Shown here one piece after another: positions 13,200-24,900 of a DNA stretch of 64,000 nt (positions within the stretch are counted from its first letter, which is position 1; every line of letters begins with the position of its first letter). The stretch is from assembly GCA_018873245.2 (NCBI GenBank), contig JAEMBT020000005.1, positions 4,388,001-4,452,000 on the forward strand. Direction: 5' to 3'. The translations under genes were made by a program, and so were the position numbers. The notes under the pieces were generated by a model that worked only from the letters and a program-made list of their open reading frames with translations, was not told the origin of the DNA and ran no database searches. This stretch comes from Archegozetes longisetosus (Eukaryota; Arthropoda; Arachnida; Sarcoptiformes; Trhypochthoniidae).

Positions 13200-13424
13200 A
13201 TAGTGATGGGGATTATATCATCAATTAAAAATGGTAGGATTATAGCAGTCGTAGCAAAATGGGACGATCCCTATTCATATATATGTTCAGATTCTACGTG
13301 GTCCCAGTACTCAAAATATGGTGGTCAAAACCCCCCAGATCCATGCCCCCCTCAAATTTTTTGGATTTTTCAATTTAATATTTTTTTAATTTTTATATTT
13401 ACAATTTTTTATTTTTAGGTTAGG

Positions 13425-13457
13425 TTAGTTTTGGTTAGGTCAGGTTTGGTTTGGTTA
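13425..13457. repeat. Interstitial TTAGG-like tract
   Basis: Two full TTAGG units plus a partial third, followed by degenerate GGTTAGG and GGTTTGG words. TTAGG is the ancestral arthropod telomere unit; the perfect copy in this window is at 50724-50743. Confidence 0.5.
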
Positions 13458-14392
13458 CTCTAGTCTTCTTTAGTCTATTTTTCTATATATTTAGAAGTTT
13501 TCTATTCTGCCATGACTGCTATAATTTTACCCCAATACTTTCCTTTTTAATGACGAGTTCGAATGGAATTTTACAAAATACCAAAACGTTTGTTTAGGAC
13601 TAATACATGTGGTTAGCTGATAAAATGAGAATAATTTCGATTTGAAAAGAATGAAACTTAGAATGGCTTTTATTATTTAATATCGCACTGTACTACTCAG
13701 TTTCACTTTGTACTATATTATTATTGACGACAGTATGCAGTATGATTATTAGCATAATTTACTCAACCCAAAATTTATTATGTTTAGTGTACTTACCCCA
13801 ATAAAAAGAGGAAAATTTGCTAAGGACAGAAAGCACGGGTTAGTTAATATGAGATTGGCCATTCTCAAATGAGTCATTCAGAAATTGGTCATTTCGAACC
13901 GTTGCCTAGGTATTAACTTAATCGGCAATTTTTCTAGAAAAGCTATTCGTAAAATTGGTAAGAGTTGTATCTATAAAGACCTTCTTATACTTTGAATCGA
14001 TTCATTCGTATTGATGTATACATATCTGTATGCTATGATCTCAACCACACAAATACATGTAATTTGCATTCAATAGATTAAGTTATTATTTTTTTATAGC
14101 AAACTTCGGTTTCTATTTTTCAAATCAGGGTAGCAGATTCAATATTTAGATCACTCGTAATAAAAATTATTTTTGATACTATATTATTGGTTTCCTTACT
14201 TTGAATACATTTGAAAAGCCCTCCATTCATAGTAAAAAAACATAATGACAGTTGTCATCAGTTTAGTACTACTTTCATTATTGTTGTATTGCATCACATC
14301 ATTGAAATGATTAATTATTTATGATACCATTGAGTACACTTTAAATTGATGCAAAATTTGTTAATATAAAAAGCAGAATATTTCATATTGTG

Positions 14393-15613
14393 ATGGAGTG
14401 TGCCATATGTATGAATTTTAGTGTATTTCCAGTCTCACTAAAATGCAGTCATATATTTTGTTATTTGTGCGTCAAAGGTATCGCTAATAGTGTTAGTAAT
14501 AAATGTCCACTTTGTAGGCAGGTATGTATTTAGTTAATTAAATCAAACCACTCAACCAGTAGAGCCTGGTAGTGTCTTACGGACAATTTAAACTTATTTT
14601 ACGTTAAAGTTTATATTCCTGGACACTAACAATTGTAAAAATTGCTGCAAAATAATGCAAAATAGGTTATAAATAGATTATAATTTGAACTTAAAATTGC
14701 TACACAATAAGTTGTAATAAAGACATTAATTAAAATTAATATGGGTGTGTTACTGCTCTAAATTTCTAATTTTGTCACCACTGATCAAACTAATAAATTG
14801 ATACCTTATTTGTGATCATTTCAAATTGAAATGTGAAGACACTAATGCTAAAACTATCAATTTATTGCAGAGAATCAATAGAGATATACTAAAGCGTCCA
14901 AGATTTGTATCGAAAAGATCCAATTGTGACAGACCTGCAAATGCATTCCGTTCAGAGCAATGGTTTTACGAGGGCAAGAAAGACACCGGTTGGTGGGCTT
15001 ATGACCACAACAGTTGCCAAATATTGGAAAAAGCGTTCAATTCTCGATTAAAAACGTATATCTTATTTCAACTTCAATAGTGTTTGCTGAGAGTATTGTT
15101 CAGATGAGACTCACTTTCAAATACGTTTAGTACTGGACAAGTTTGAGCATAACCTAACTATTCCCATCATTAGTCAGTTTGATCTTAAACAATACCTCTG
15201 AACGAACATGATTAAAAAGCAATGTTAAGATCTCAGTCTAATTTTCTATTCAATTAACACATCAATAGGTGTGAAATCATGATCTCTGGTGTCATCTATA
15301 CTGTAGACTTCGATAACAGTGTACAATATCGTAATGATATGCCATCAAAGAAAAGAAGAATCAGAAGAGATCTTTTGTTAATCTTGGTGTCGTTAAAGGA
15401 GTAGCAGGAGTCTCAAAGAATCTTGTTGAAGACGTGTTCGGAGTCCTTTCTTCAACTAATACCTCAGCTAATAACGATATTTCCTATGAGCAAAAAGACT
15501 TGAATATCGCTTCAAATACAACTGTCAATAATATTGTTGAGTTTGAAGACGAAAATGGAGTCAAAATCAAAAAAGAAATCAAGACAGAGATTAAGACAGA
15601 AGTTGACGACTAG
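14393..15613 (+). CDS. RNF146: RNF146/Iduna-like PAR-dependent RING-WWE E3 ubiquitin ligase
   Basis: RNF146 family members bind poly-ADP-ribosylated proteins through WWE and ubiquitinate them, for example axin and tankyrase. Exons: 14393-14521, 14871-15055, 15269-15613, about 219 residues. Residues 1-43 form a C3HC4 RING (CAIC, then [10 protein letters not shown], then CPLC). The WWE domain follows: [18 protein letters not shown], then [19 protein letters not shown]. The frame breaks in exon 3: restoring one T in the T4 run at 15373-15376 gives [19 protein letters not shown], matching the family's conserved KGVAG stretch, and continues to TAG 15611-15613. Without the T a stop follows within about ten codons. 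The tail ends [16 protein letters not shown], with three psi-K-x-E sumoylation-type motifs. A possible poly(A) signal lies at 15780-15785. Confidence 0.88.
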
Positions 15614-16171
15614 AATGAAACTGAATAATTGAATTACTTACTGATTACTTGTGAAAAACTTGATGCAACTACTATTTTTATTTGTAATTATATATTAATT
15701 CACTTTATTATGTGATTAAATAAGTATTCTGTTTCTATTAATTCAATCGGACCATAATTTTGAAAACTTAAAAATTACTAATAAATATTATTTTAATAAA
15801 TATTAACTATTTAATAGTTAAACTTGTGTACTGGACTTGTCAAATAATAAGTTTCGTTTTGTTTCTGCTAAACTGTAGATAATATATTCAAGAATATTCA
15901 AATGTGATTAGGTCACTGCTATAAAACCCTATCGCTAACCCAATTAACATTACAGATAGCACTCTACAGCATTCACCCAACGGCATATTAACCAAACTTA
16001 CTGACTTAACATTTAAATTTAGCTCATTTCACACTCAGTCAGTATTTCGTACAACAGATGGACTTAGTTTGAAGTTAGAGTTGATCAAACGGTTGAAAAA
16101 GTAAATAAAAGTTGTGCTTTTTGTTTATGTGAGTTAAATGAAATAAAATTAAACTAAAAGTTAACTGAAAG
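15614..16171. promoter_or_regulatory. Spacer between RNF146-like gene and DPY19, probable DPY19 promoter
   Basis: AT-rich spacer with a poly(A)-type AATAAA at 15780-15785 and a copy of the dispersed CACTGCTATAAA repeat at 15911-15982, about 190 bp before the DPY19 start. No other gene seen. Confidence 0.4.
15911..15982 (+). repeat. Dispersed ~75-bp repeat, copy B
   Basis: Begins GGTCACTGCTATAAAACCCT and contains ATTACAGATAGCACTCTACA. It is the best match to both copy A (9324) and copy E (40128). Confidence 0.65.
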
Positions 16172-19100
16172 ATGAGACGCAAGTCATTAATAGCTATATT
16201 ATTATCAGTAATAATCAGTATAATATATTACAAACACATCTCAGTACTATTTGAAAACGACAGGCATTTCTCTCATTTGTCAACTCTAGAGCGTGAAATG
16301 TCCTTCAGGACTGAAATGGGTTTTTATTTCAATTATTACAAACGAATTGCCGACCAAAATGACTTAATTCTTAGAAATACTGATAAATCGCTGTTGGCAT
16401 CGATTAATACGATAATTAATGACAATTTGACTGAATTTCCAAGCACGATTAACGCATTGAGCAAATTCAATATCTATCCGGAACTAATCATAGGACTCAG
16501 TTACCGATCGTTCAATTGGTTCATTAGCTATTTAGGTATCGAACCATTAAAAGATTGTTATGTGGTTAATAGAGGACTACATTTGAGTGAAGTGGAAAGT
16601 TGCGAAGGCATTTCGGACCATATATATTTCTACATTAACTCAGTATTCGTGTGGAACAGTTTGGTGGCTGCATTTATTTTCTTAAACTCTTACGTAATGA
16701 GTGGCTATACGATTTCAGGCGCAATCTTAAGTACAATCATGTTTGCTTACAATCACTCGAACTGCAGTCGTGTTCAGTGGACACCACCTCTAAGAGAATC
16801 TTTTGGCTATCCTATTTATTTAATTCTTCAGTTTTATATTAATTACTCGTTAGAGTCTGATTTACGCCAATTAAATGGTTTGATAGTAATTACATTAATA
16901 GTTGGACTAATTCTCTGTTGGCAATTTTCACAATTCATTTTATTCACACAATTAATTTCTCTGTTCTTAACATTGAAATGCTTTCAGACAAGACTCACTA
17001 AAAATAGATTTTTCAGCTCTTTATTAAAATTGAATCTCTATGCTGTTTTAATAGCTACAACTTTGATGTTTCTAAATACTTTTTTACTTACATCATTTTA
17101 TTTCAGTTTCATTATATCTAACCTATTGTTGCATTTTTTCTCAACAAACTCTTTCTCAACTAAGTCTTTCTTAGCAAAGTTTTTTTTAATAAACTTTTTC
17201 TTAACAAAGTGTAAACTAAGTGCTACGAAAGGCATTAATTCAATTAAGGACAAAGTCATAAAAATAGGTTTGAACTGTTTGTCAGTATTGTGTCTGACAG
17301 TGATTTGGAAAGTGTTGATTTCAAGATTAATTGGCAGTAAAGACGATACGCACATTTGGAGCTTATTGTTGTCAAAACTAACTAACTACCGAGACTTTCA
17401 CACACTTTTGTACACATGTAGCGCAGAGTTTGATTTTATGCCATTGGAAGACTTGAAATCAATAACAATAACCTTATTATTGCCTGTTTCTATTATAGCG
17501 ATTATAATTTCTATTATCAAATGGCCAAATAAACCGGTCATCCAATTCAATGTCATTCAAACTCTGCTATTTATGTTTATGGCACTCTTCATAATGAGAC
17601 TTAAGCTATTATTTGTGCCACAATTATGTCTTCTCAGTGGACTCCTGTGTCGCTCTATGCGTCTTAACCTACGAAACATGACTCTCTTTGCTTTACTGAT
17701 TTCATTAAGTAGTCTTCACGGTATCTCGAATCTTCTACACCAACATTATATAATTGGAGAGTATTTTAATGAACCACTTGAACAATTGATTCAATTCACG
17801 ATCGCTTCTACTCATCAAAACTCTGTTTTTGCAGGTATAACAATTGTGTTATGTAGGTATTAAAGCTGACTTATTTAGGTATAAAAGTTGACTTATGCAG
17901 TTAACAGTAGTCTTATACTAGCATAAAAATTGTCTTATACTGGTATAACAGTTGTCTTATGTTATTATCTTATTCTTAATTACCCTATTTGTCATATACA
18001 GCACAACAACTCTTGTTTTTCCACCAATAAAAACTAACTCTTATTCCTAATTATCTTAACTTTTTCGTGTACGATATGTCCAACAAATACAGTGACCTCT
18101 CGTTAGACTTATAGGTTTATAAAAAATAAATTTAAGTCCATTTTTAACACTGCTCTTAAGACAATTGTGAACTTAAGCAATTTATAGTTAAAAATATAAT
18201 CATTATTATTATTTTAGATTAATTCATGAAAAGTTGGGCTTCAATTATCAAAAGTGATAGTTATGCTAGTTATAAACTTGATCCAAAGCAGTACTGTTTA
18301 GATAGATTGAGAACAAAAAATCCAATTTACTCCTAAAAAGCTCTAATTTATGCGAAAATTCAATTGTCACTCTTAACTAACTCGTGTCTTACGCAAAATT
18401 AGATGGTTTATGGTGGGATATATTTTTTATTTAAAGTGAATGGCCACTAGAGAGTCAAGTTTATTATGGGTTTGTAACTGTCACTGTGAAGTACTCTTAG
18501 TTCGTGCTTTACAATCTTTATTACCAAATAAATTACTTCATAACACTAGTGTCTGGTTTATTCAAATCTATTTTATTTAAAACATATTTCACTCCATGTC
18601 CCCTCTACTCTTAACTATGTTTCCCTATTTTGTAATATTTGACTTAATCTCAACTTATTTCTCTTTTATATTGAGAGCGTAAGAGCGATAACCCTTAAGG
18701 ATGGCTAACAACAACTATAAATTTGTTTTCTTTCAAATAATTCATAGTTTTCGTGAATCATTTCTTTAAATACTTTTCAAATGCTTTACCTCATTCTCAT
18801 AGAATTGAGTAATATTAGAATACTTTCTAAAGTATTTTTATACTCTATCTAACCAATAGAAGTATAATTTAACTGGTTAATAGAAATATGAATTTGAATT
18901 TTACTGCTTAATAGAAATATGATTTTACTACTTTAAAGGCTAATCAAAATTTTTAATTGTGTTTTAGGCACAATGCCCACAATGGCTAATTTGATGTTAT
19001 CTACTCGGAGACCAATAGGTAATATCGATTAACCCATACAAAAGCTAATCGAGATTGAAATACTTTCGTTTTGCACTTTTCACGATTGATTATAAAAGCT

Positions 19101-20814
19101 TTTTTAACTCTCTATCTTTTCTTATCTATTTATAACTTAACATTCCTTTGCTTCAATCCTATTTTCTATTTTTTCACGAGGAAAAGAAATAAATTTAGTG
19201 AAATTTATTTTTTGCGTTAAGTTTTATAGTGGAATTTGGTTTACTATGAAAGCAATTTTATATTCAATAGTAAATGAAAGTTATAATTTTAGGAAACATA
19301 ATGCCATACATTGATACGGAAACACAAATCTATTTTTTCATTACTTTAACCATATGTTATTACCGCTAACTATTAGATTGTTTGAAAGATAAAATCTTTA
19401 TTTTTATCTCATTCATGTGGTATCACTTTATTTCTTATTTTTGTAATTTGCGTACAATTTACTTCACTTTGTACTCAACGATCCTTCAAAAAAGCACTTA
19501 AGTCGCTAATACATTACAGTTGTTTTTCACTCGAATGCTCATTCACAACATTTCTCAACTTTACTGACAGCCATCAAATTCAAATCTATTGAAATAAAAA
19601 GTTTAGTTTTCCTTATCTTTACATCTTTTTCTATCTGATTAAGTTCAAAACGTCGTTTTCAATTCAGATTTGAATACTTTGAAAATGTTGTTGAAATTTA
19701 TCTGAAATTGTGACTAAACTTTTGACTGAACTGTATTTGAAAAGGAGATAAAGTAGAATAAAATAAAAGAAAGGACACAGATATGGCACAAATAAACAAT
19801 ATCTTATTAGACGCCCTATAAACCCGCAAACAAATATCCAATTTTAATACACCCTTAGTGAATACACAGAAATGAGTTGACATTTCTTTTGACACTGAAA
19901 TTTCCTCTAACAATACAATTAAAGATAAGCATTTTCTCAAATGAATCAACTTTAAGAAGTTGGAGATGTTTTTAACTGATTTGACCAAACAGGTTGTAAT
20001 TGATTTGCATGAGAGTCTCAATGAATAAGTTATAGATAGCGAACATAACTGGAAATAATCTGATTTGAAATAATTAATTTTTGCTAACAAGATCCTCAGT
20101 CACATTCAATAATATGACATGGAATGACTTACGATTATTGCTTATTCGATATGATCTTTCAGTCTTTTCCGTACTATTAACTGTTTACATAACCAAATTT
20201 GAAGCAAACCTGTTTTCAAAACTGATCGCTTGGCTTTCAACTTAATTACTGGCATATCTCAATAATATATTAATAATTAATTTGATGTTTATTTAGTTAA
20301 CCATCCATACTATGAATCAGCAATGATTAGAAATCGAACTTATCTTATATATCAACTGTACAGGTAATGATCATCTGATAAATCAAATCATATATTACAG
20401 TAAAACTTGTCTAACTTTCACACTTAAATGATTTTTATAAAACTATCTCAAGCTTAGTAACATTTGGCTTAACTCTACCTGAAAGTTAGAAGGGTTTCAC
20501 TGTAGCTGAAGATCAGATCAGATCAGATCTCACATTGATCTTTTTTTTAAAGTTCACATGAACTCTCTGGCGTTCATAAGGATCTCTCGTCACTTTCAAT
20601 CGATTACATAGTTTTAGAGAAAAATTATTGTTATTCGTCAACCGGAAAATGTCGCTTGAGTGACATTTGGAAAGCCGAAGATTTCCGATTGGGTCGAACT
20701 GATTACAGCGAAGACAAGCCATTAATATGCCATCAACTCTTTAGTGATCCGAAACCATTATTTAAACGTCTGTTTGCCAATAATTACTACCATCTTTTAC
20801 AGTTAATTAAATGA
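16172..20814 (+). CDS. DPY19: DPY19-like C-mannosyltransferase
   Basis: ER multi-pass enzyme of the DPY19 family, which attaches mannose to tryptophan of WxxW motifs in secreted proteins such as thrombospondin-repeat proteins. Exons: 16172-17834, 18968-19018, 20297-20363, 20553-20814, giving 680 residues, close to the usual length. The diagnostic luminal motif HFSHLSTLEREMSFRTEMGF lies near residues 31-50 and carries the acidic residue known to be essential in the family. About a dozen hydrophobic segments follow. Exon 2 encodes GTMPTMANLMLSTRRPI, exon 3 VNHPYYESAMIRNRT, and exon 4 the C-terminal soluble part DYIVLEKNYC...CRLSDIWKAEDF, resembling DPY19L3. An in-frame run near 17137-17211 encodes repeated F(S/L)xKS/F pentads. 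Exon 1 ends at a tandem repeat, and a MITE lies 49 bp before exon 4. The stop TGA overlaps an ATG (20811) opening 74 codons that I regard as 3' UTR. Confidence 0.93.
17834..17963. repeat. ~22-bp tandem repeat spanning the DPY19 exon-1 splice donor
   Basis: About six degenerate units of 21-22 bp with consensus GGTATAANARTTGNCTTATG. The first unit begins at the last exon base and contains the real donor G|GTATAA; several later units repeat the GGTATAA or GGTATTA word. Confidence 0.7.
20396..20504. mobile_element. MITE with TA-CAGT...ACTG-TA ends (pogo/Tigger-like)
   Basis: Left end TACAGTAAAACTTGTCTAAC; the reverse complement of the right end reads TACAGTGAAACCCTTCTAAC, so 24-bp inverted termini agree at about 20 positions. 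Flanking TA on both sides is the target duplication of Tc1/mariner/pogo elements. Only about 105 bp, no coding capacity. It sits in DPY19 intron 3 just before the last exon. Confidence 0.75.
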
Positions 20815-21957
20815 GCGACATTGAAACTCAGTCATTGACCTTAAGCCGAACTTTAGCCGAACAAATCTTCAAACAATCACATTTGGGTCAACTCTATGTG
20901 GTTAGCGTTTGTAATGCTCTTATTGGCAATAAAGAGTCTTTGAATTGTTTTATATTTGAAAGTTTTATGAAAGATTTAGTGCTTCAAAATTGTTGTTTAT
21001 GCATGAGAAACATGATTTCCACCCAACATGTTTAGATCCTTCTCTATTACTAATACAGATATGTTAGTATAAAAAACAATAATAACAATAATCACTGCCA
21101 CCAAATATACATCTAATATGTATTTATGAATCTATATTTCAACTCAACCCAATTCTCTCAAACTCTTCATATCTAAATGTAAACGCGTTAAATGTATTAA
21201 ATGTATTATTTCTACTGTTGTATGACTTAATCTGTAACAAAAAAGTATAAAAAGCATTAGAATTGTGACACATAGCTTAGGGTGCAGAAAGTTGGGCCTA
21301 TCCTAAAACAAGATCTAAAGTTTGGTCCTGAGATTTGGTCATTTGAAAGATATTTGGAGAGGAATGTGATGAATTGAAGCATAGAATGTTAAGGCTATTG
21401 GTTCACTGGTTTGAGTTATACGTCAGTACTCTTTTCTTTAAACCTTGTTTTCCGGGTGCTTCACCTGAGAGTCAACACATATATACACTCGGCACAACAC
21501 TCAGCTTGCCGAATTACTGAACAGATCTAAATCCTGCTCAGGTGTAAAACTACAACAACCAATGAGAGATTGCTAACGCTAGACGAGCAATTCTTTGGTC
21601 GACTTCTAGTTCCTTTAGAAGTTGTTTACTTCTACTCAGTTCAATGCGAGTGCCGCATACATAGTAATAGTAAATACATAAAGAGTACTAATATATAAGT
21701 TATATATTACGAGTACTAATATTTAACCTGTACGAGTACACGACCAGTACTGATACACGACGTCTACTTCAATACTTCTAACACGCTTCATGTCAATCTA
21801 CATCTTATAAAAACTTATGTTTTTATCTTATTTTTTTATTTATTTCTTTAATACTGATTGATTTTTGTGACATTTACGCCCTTTTAGTCACATTTATTTG
21901 ATTTTTGTGACATTGCAACTTTAGTCCTCTAGTCAATCATACGTTTTGTTCTTCAAA
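20815..21957. other. 3' UTR of DPY19 and spacer before the furrowed-like gene
   Basis: Contains the short open stretch 20811-21035 that overlaps the DPY19 stop and AT-rich spacer. No splice-consistent gene or RNA gene recognised. The promoter of the downstream gene must lie here. Confidence 0.4.
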
Positions 21958-24900
21958 ATGCGGGCTTCAATATCTACTATTTCATTCTTCAATATCCAAA
22001 TGTTTTACTCGATTTTATTACTACTGCTTCTGAGAAATATAAGTCATGGTGAGTTCTCTTTTGTGTCTAACTAAACAGTTATACCTAAAAGTGTCGGCTA
22101 AAGTTATTTATCTCAATTTGTTTGAGACTTATCTGAATTTATTTGAAATCTATCTGAATTTATCTGAAATCTGGTGTAAAGTTCTAATTGTATAATTGTT
22201 ACATTACGTGTTTATCTTATATCGAAGTGCGTCTCATCAAAAAAATATACTTCTTTTTTTACAGTGGAATCATGTGGATATCCTGGGTCTCCAGCACATG
22301 CCAGTGTTTCATTAACAACTGATTCAATACAGGCCGGCACAATAGCAACATATACTTGTGATAACGGTTATGAACTACTAGGACCCTCCCGACGAACCTG
22401 CAATCACAACGGAACATGGACTCCAGTCGGAATTCCATTTTGTGGTATGTCCTCTTATCTCTTGTTCATTTTATCAAAGGATATCGCTTCCCTTAAGACC
22501 TTTCAAGTGTCTCTGATTGTTATCTTGTACCAAAGCATTACTAATAGATCTTAAGCATTATAAGCAGAACTAACATTAGTCACAACTCATTGTCAAAATA
22601 TCTGATTATTATCCAAAATGAAAGTATAACCAATAGATTATAATGATCTTGAACTGATTTCATTAAGCGCAGTGCCTGTAAATCACGTCAACATTCTCTT
22701 TAAACTGAACGGAAGTTTATCTTTAACTTAATACAATCCAAATTGTGTTTCGTTTTTCTTATTAAATTATAGCTCAATCTTATCAAACCCCAGATAAAAA
22801 CTATTTGTTAACTCGTTTGTATCTTTATGTCAAGGGTTTAATTCAAATCATAAGTTACATTAGTTTTGATGATTGCTTTTTCTTTGATCGTTGCATTTGT
22901 TTTGATGATTGCGTTGGTATTGACCCACAACATTGTGTTGCTTCTTAAGTTGTTGATCATGAGATAATCGTTACTTTAGTGGCGAAGATTATGGTAATGC
23001 ATGGCTTGTGCTGGCATGATGTTAAGACATTCACCGCGCAACTTAACTAGTTTTGATAGTTGGACTTGAAACTGGGCTTGCTCGAACTGATTAGAAATTT
23101 TATGAACCAACCCCACAATCCATTCCGTTTCAATTCATATTAACCTCATTAATAACTTATTAATCTTAACTCTATTTCTTTTTTCTATGCAAGACTATCT
23201 AATTATTTTAACTCTTATATGTCATTTGTATTTCAAAATTAGGCTCTAAGAGCAATTATGCTCCGCGAGCAATTGGGCTCAGCTAACAATTCGGCTCCGC
23301 TAACAATTCATGTTATAATTTTCTTTACACTAAATCTCATGCAATTATTCTAACTGTAACACAACTGTATCACAAGTTTAATAATTGAATTAACTTGAAA
23401 TTAATTTATATAACATGATACTCGTTAGGTATAGATTACTTTTGATGGGATTATCAAATTTTTGGTATCTCTCGCTCTATTGCTCTTTCAAGTGTATCCA
23501 ATTATATCTGCGATCTGCGTATCAGTTAAATTATTTCTCTCCAAATCAATCATCTCGACTATCATGAAACTTGTATTTATGAAATTAAAATCACTTTAAT
23601 TCCTCTCTTCAATCTCTACTGGTCGCCAGCATAGCTTCCTTTGCATATATTATATCAATTTGACATACCATTCAGTGTGTATTAGTCTTTAAGCAAGGCT
23701 CCTACCTATTCGTAAGTTATGTGCATGCGAATAACTTAGTGTTTGTAAAAATATTTTTAAGTAAAATGCTGTAATTTTCAGTCCCACTTGCAATCGCTCC
23801 AAGGATTTGGCGGTAATAGGAGAGAGGCATAGCTGCACAGGTTAGGTCGTTCAACTCAACCATTTCTTTCAAGTTCAAATCATCTTGTTTTTCTTAATGC
23901 AACAAGCATTTTTCCTTTATTAATCACTCTTATATTTAGTAATCGCTAGAATTTTCTATGCATTTAGTAGTGACTGAATTGTCCATATATTTGGTTTTTG
24001 TTTTGCTTCAGTAATTTATATCATTGTGTTTCTTGGTCAACTTTTATATCATCCAAAAGGATCATATCAATTTACTATACATCCATTACCATGAAATGCA
24101 CATGAATATCAGACCATGCGTCACATGTTACTGTCTTTAATTTGACGATATCGCACCTGATGATTTTTCAATTCTAACTTAGTGATTGGCACTTTTTGCA
24201 TTTAACCAGGAAGTCAAAAAAATCAGTCAACCTGTCAATCTATTCGCTTTGCTCGCTCTTTTCAGACATTAAAGCTTCTCTTCTTCTCACTAAATATCAA
24301 CACATTCCTACTAGAACTTATCCAAATTTTTTTCTACCTTGCTTTCTCATCCTTGACCTCAGACTATACAATCATTTTTCTTCTCAATCTATGCATTTCT
24401 AATAATCGCACCTTTTCTTTGGCTCCTGTGTTATAAAAGGAGTTTTTCTCTCCTTTAGCGACTCCGCTAATAGAATCTCAATCTGAGAATATTTTTCGCT
24501 ACTCAGTGGGGTTTCAGTAACATCTTCTAGAGAGAGAGGAAAATAACATAGTATTAACACTATTTGATGTTTCGTGTGAAGATAGGAATGAAGGAAATAC
24601 GTCAAAAAAAATGTGTTTGAAAGTTCATGACTTTGTCTAATTTATCTGTTTGACTTTGAAGGGATTAGCTTACTTTTAGCAAACAATAAATCTTTGTATC
24701 CTTTAACTGGTAAACTTGAAAAAATTTGAATAACGTACTGATAGATAGTGATAGCAGCTCTTATTGTCCTCTATAGTAGTCCCTATTGTCCTCTACATGA
24801 AATAATATAGGAGCCAACTTCCTCTCAGCAATTTCAAAACAAAGAACAATATTCAATATTTTACCTCTAACTATATCATATTAAGGTTGCACAATCGGTT

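Larger units (their letters stand above)
11276..14392. other. 3.1-kb gene-poor spacer
   Basis: No intact gene seen. It contains the GAGCTC-rich arms (11781-11900, 12614-12740), a dead mariner fragment (12961-13199) and a TTAGG-like tract (13425-13457). The rest is AT-rich sequence with only short chance reading frames. Confidence 0.6.

Noticed and set aside
20811..21035. 74-codon frame whose ATG overlaps the DPY19 stop (ATGA).
   Set aside because: Overlapping coupled frames are not expected in a nuclear gene of this kind; it lies in the likely 3' UTR and shows no family similarity.
24196..24605. Two overlapping opposite-strand open stretches in the furrowed-like intron.
   Set aside because: Low-complexity composition, no motif and no splice partners; treated as chance frames in an intron.
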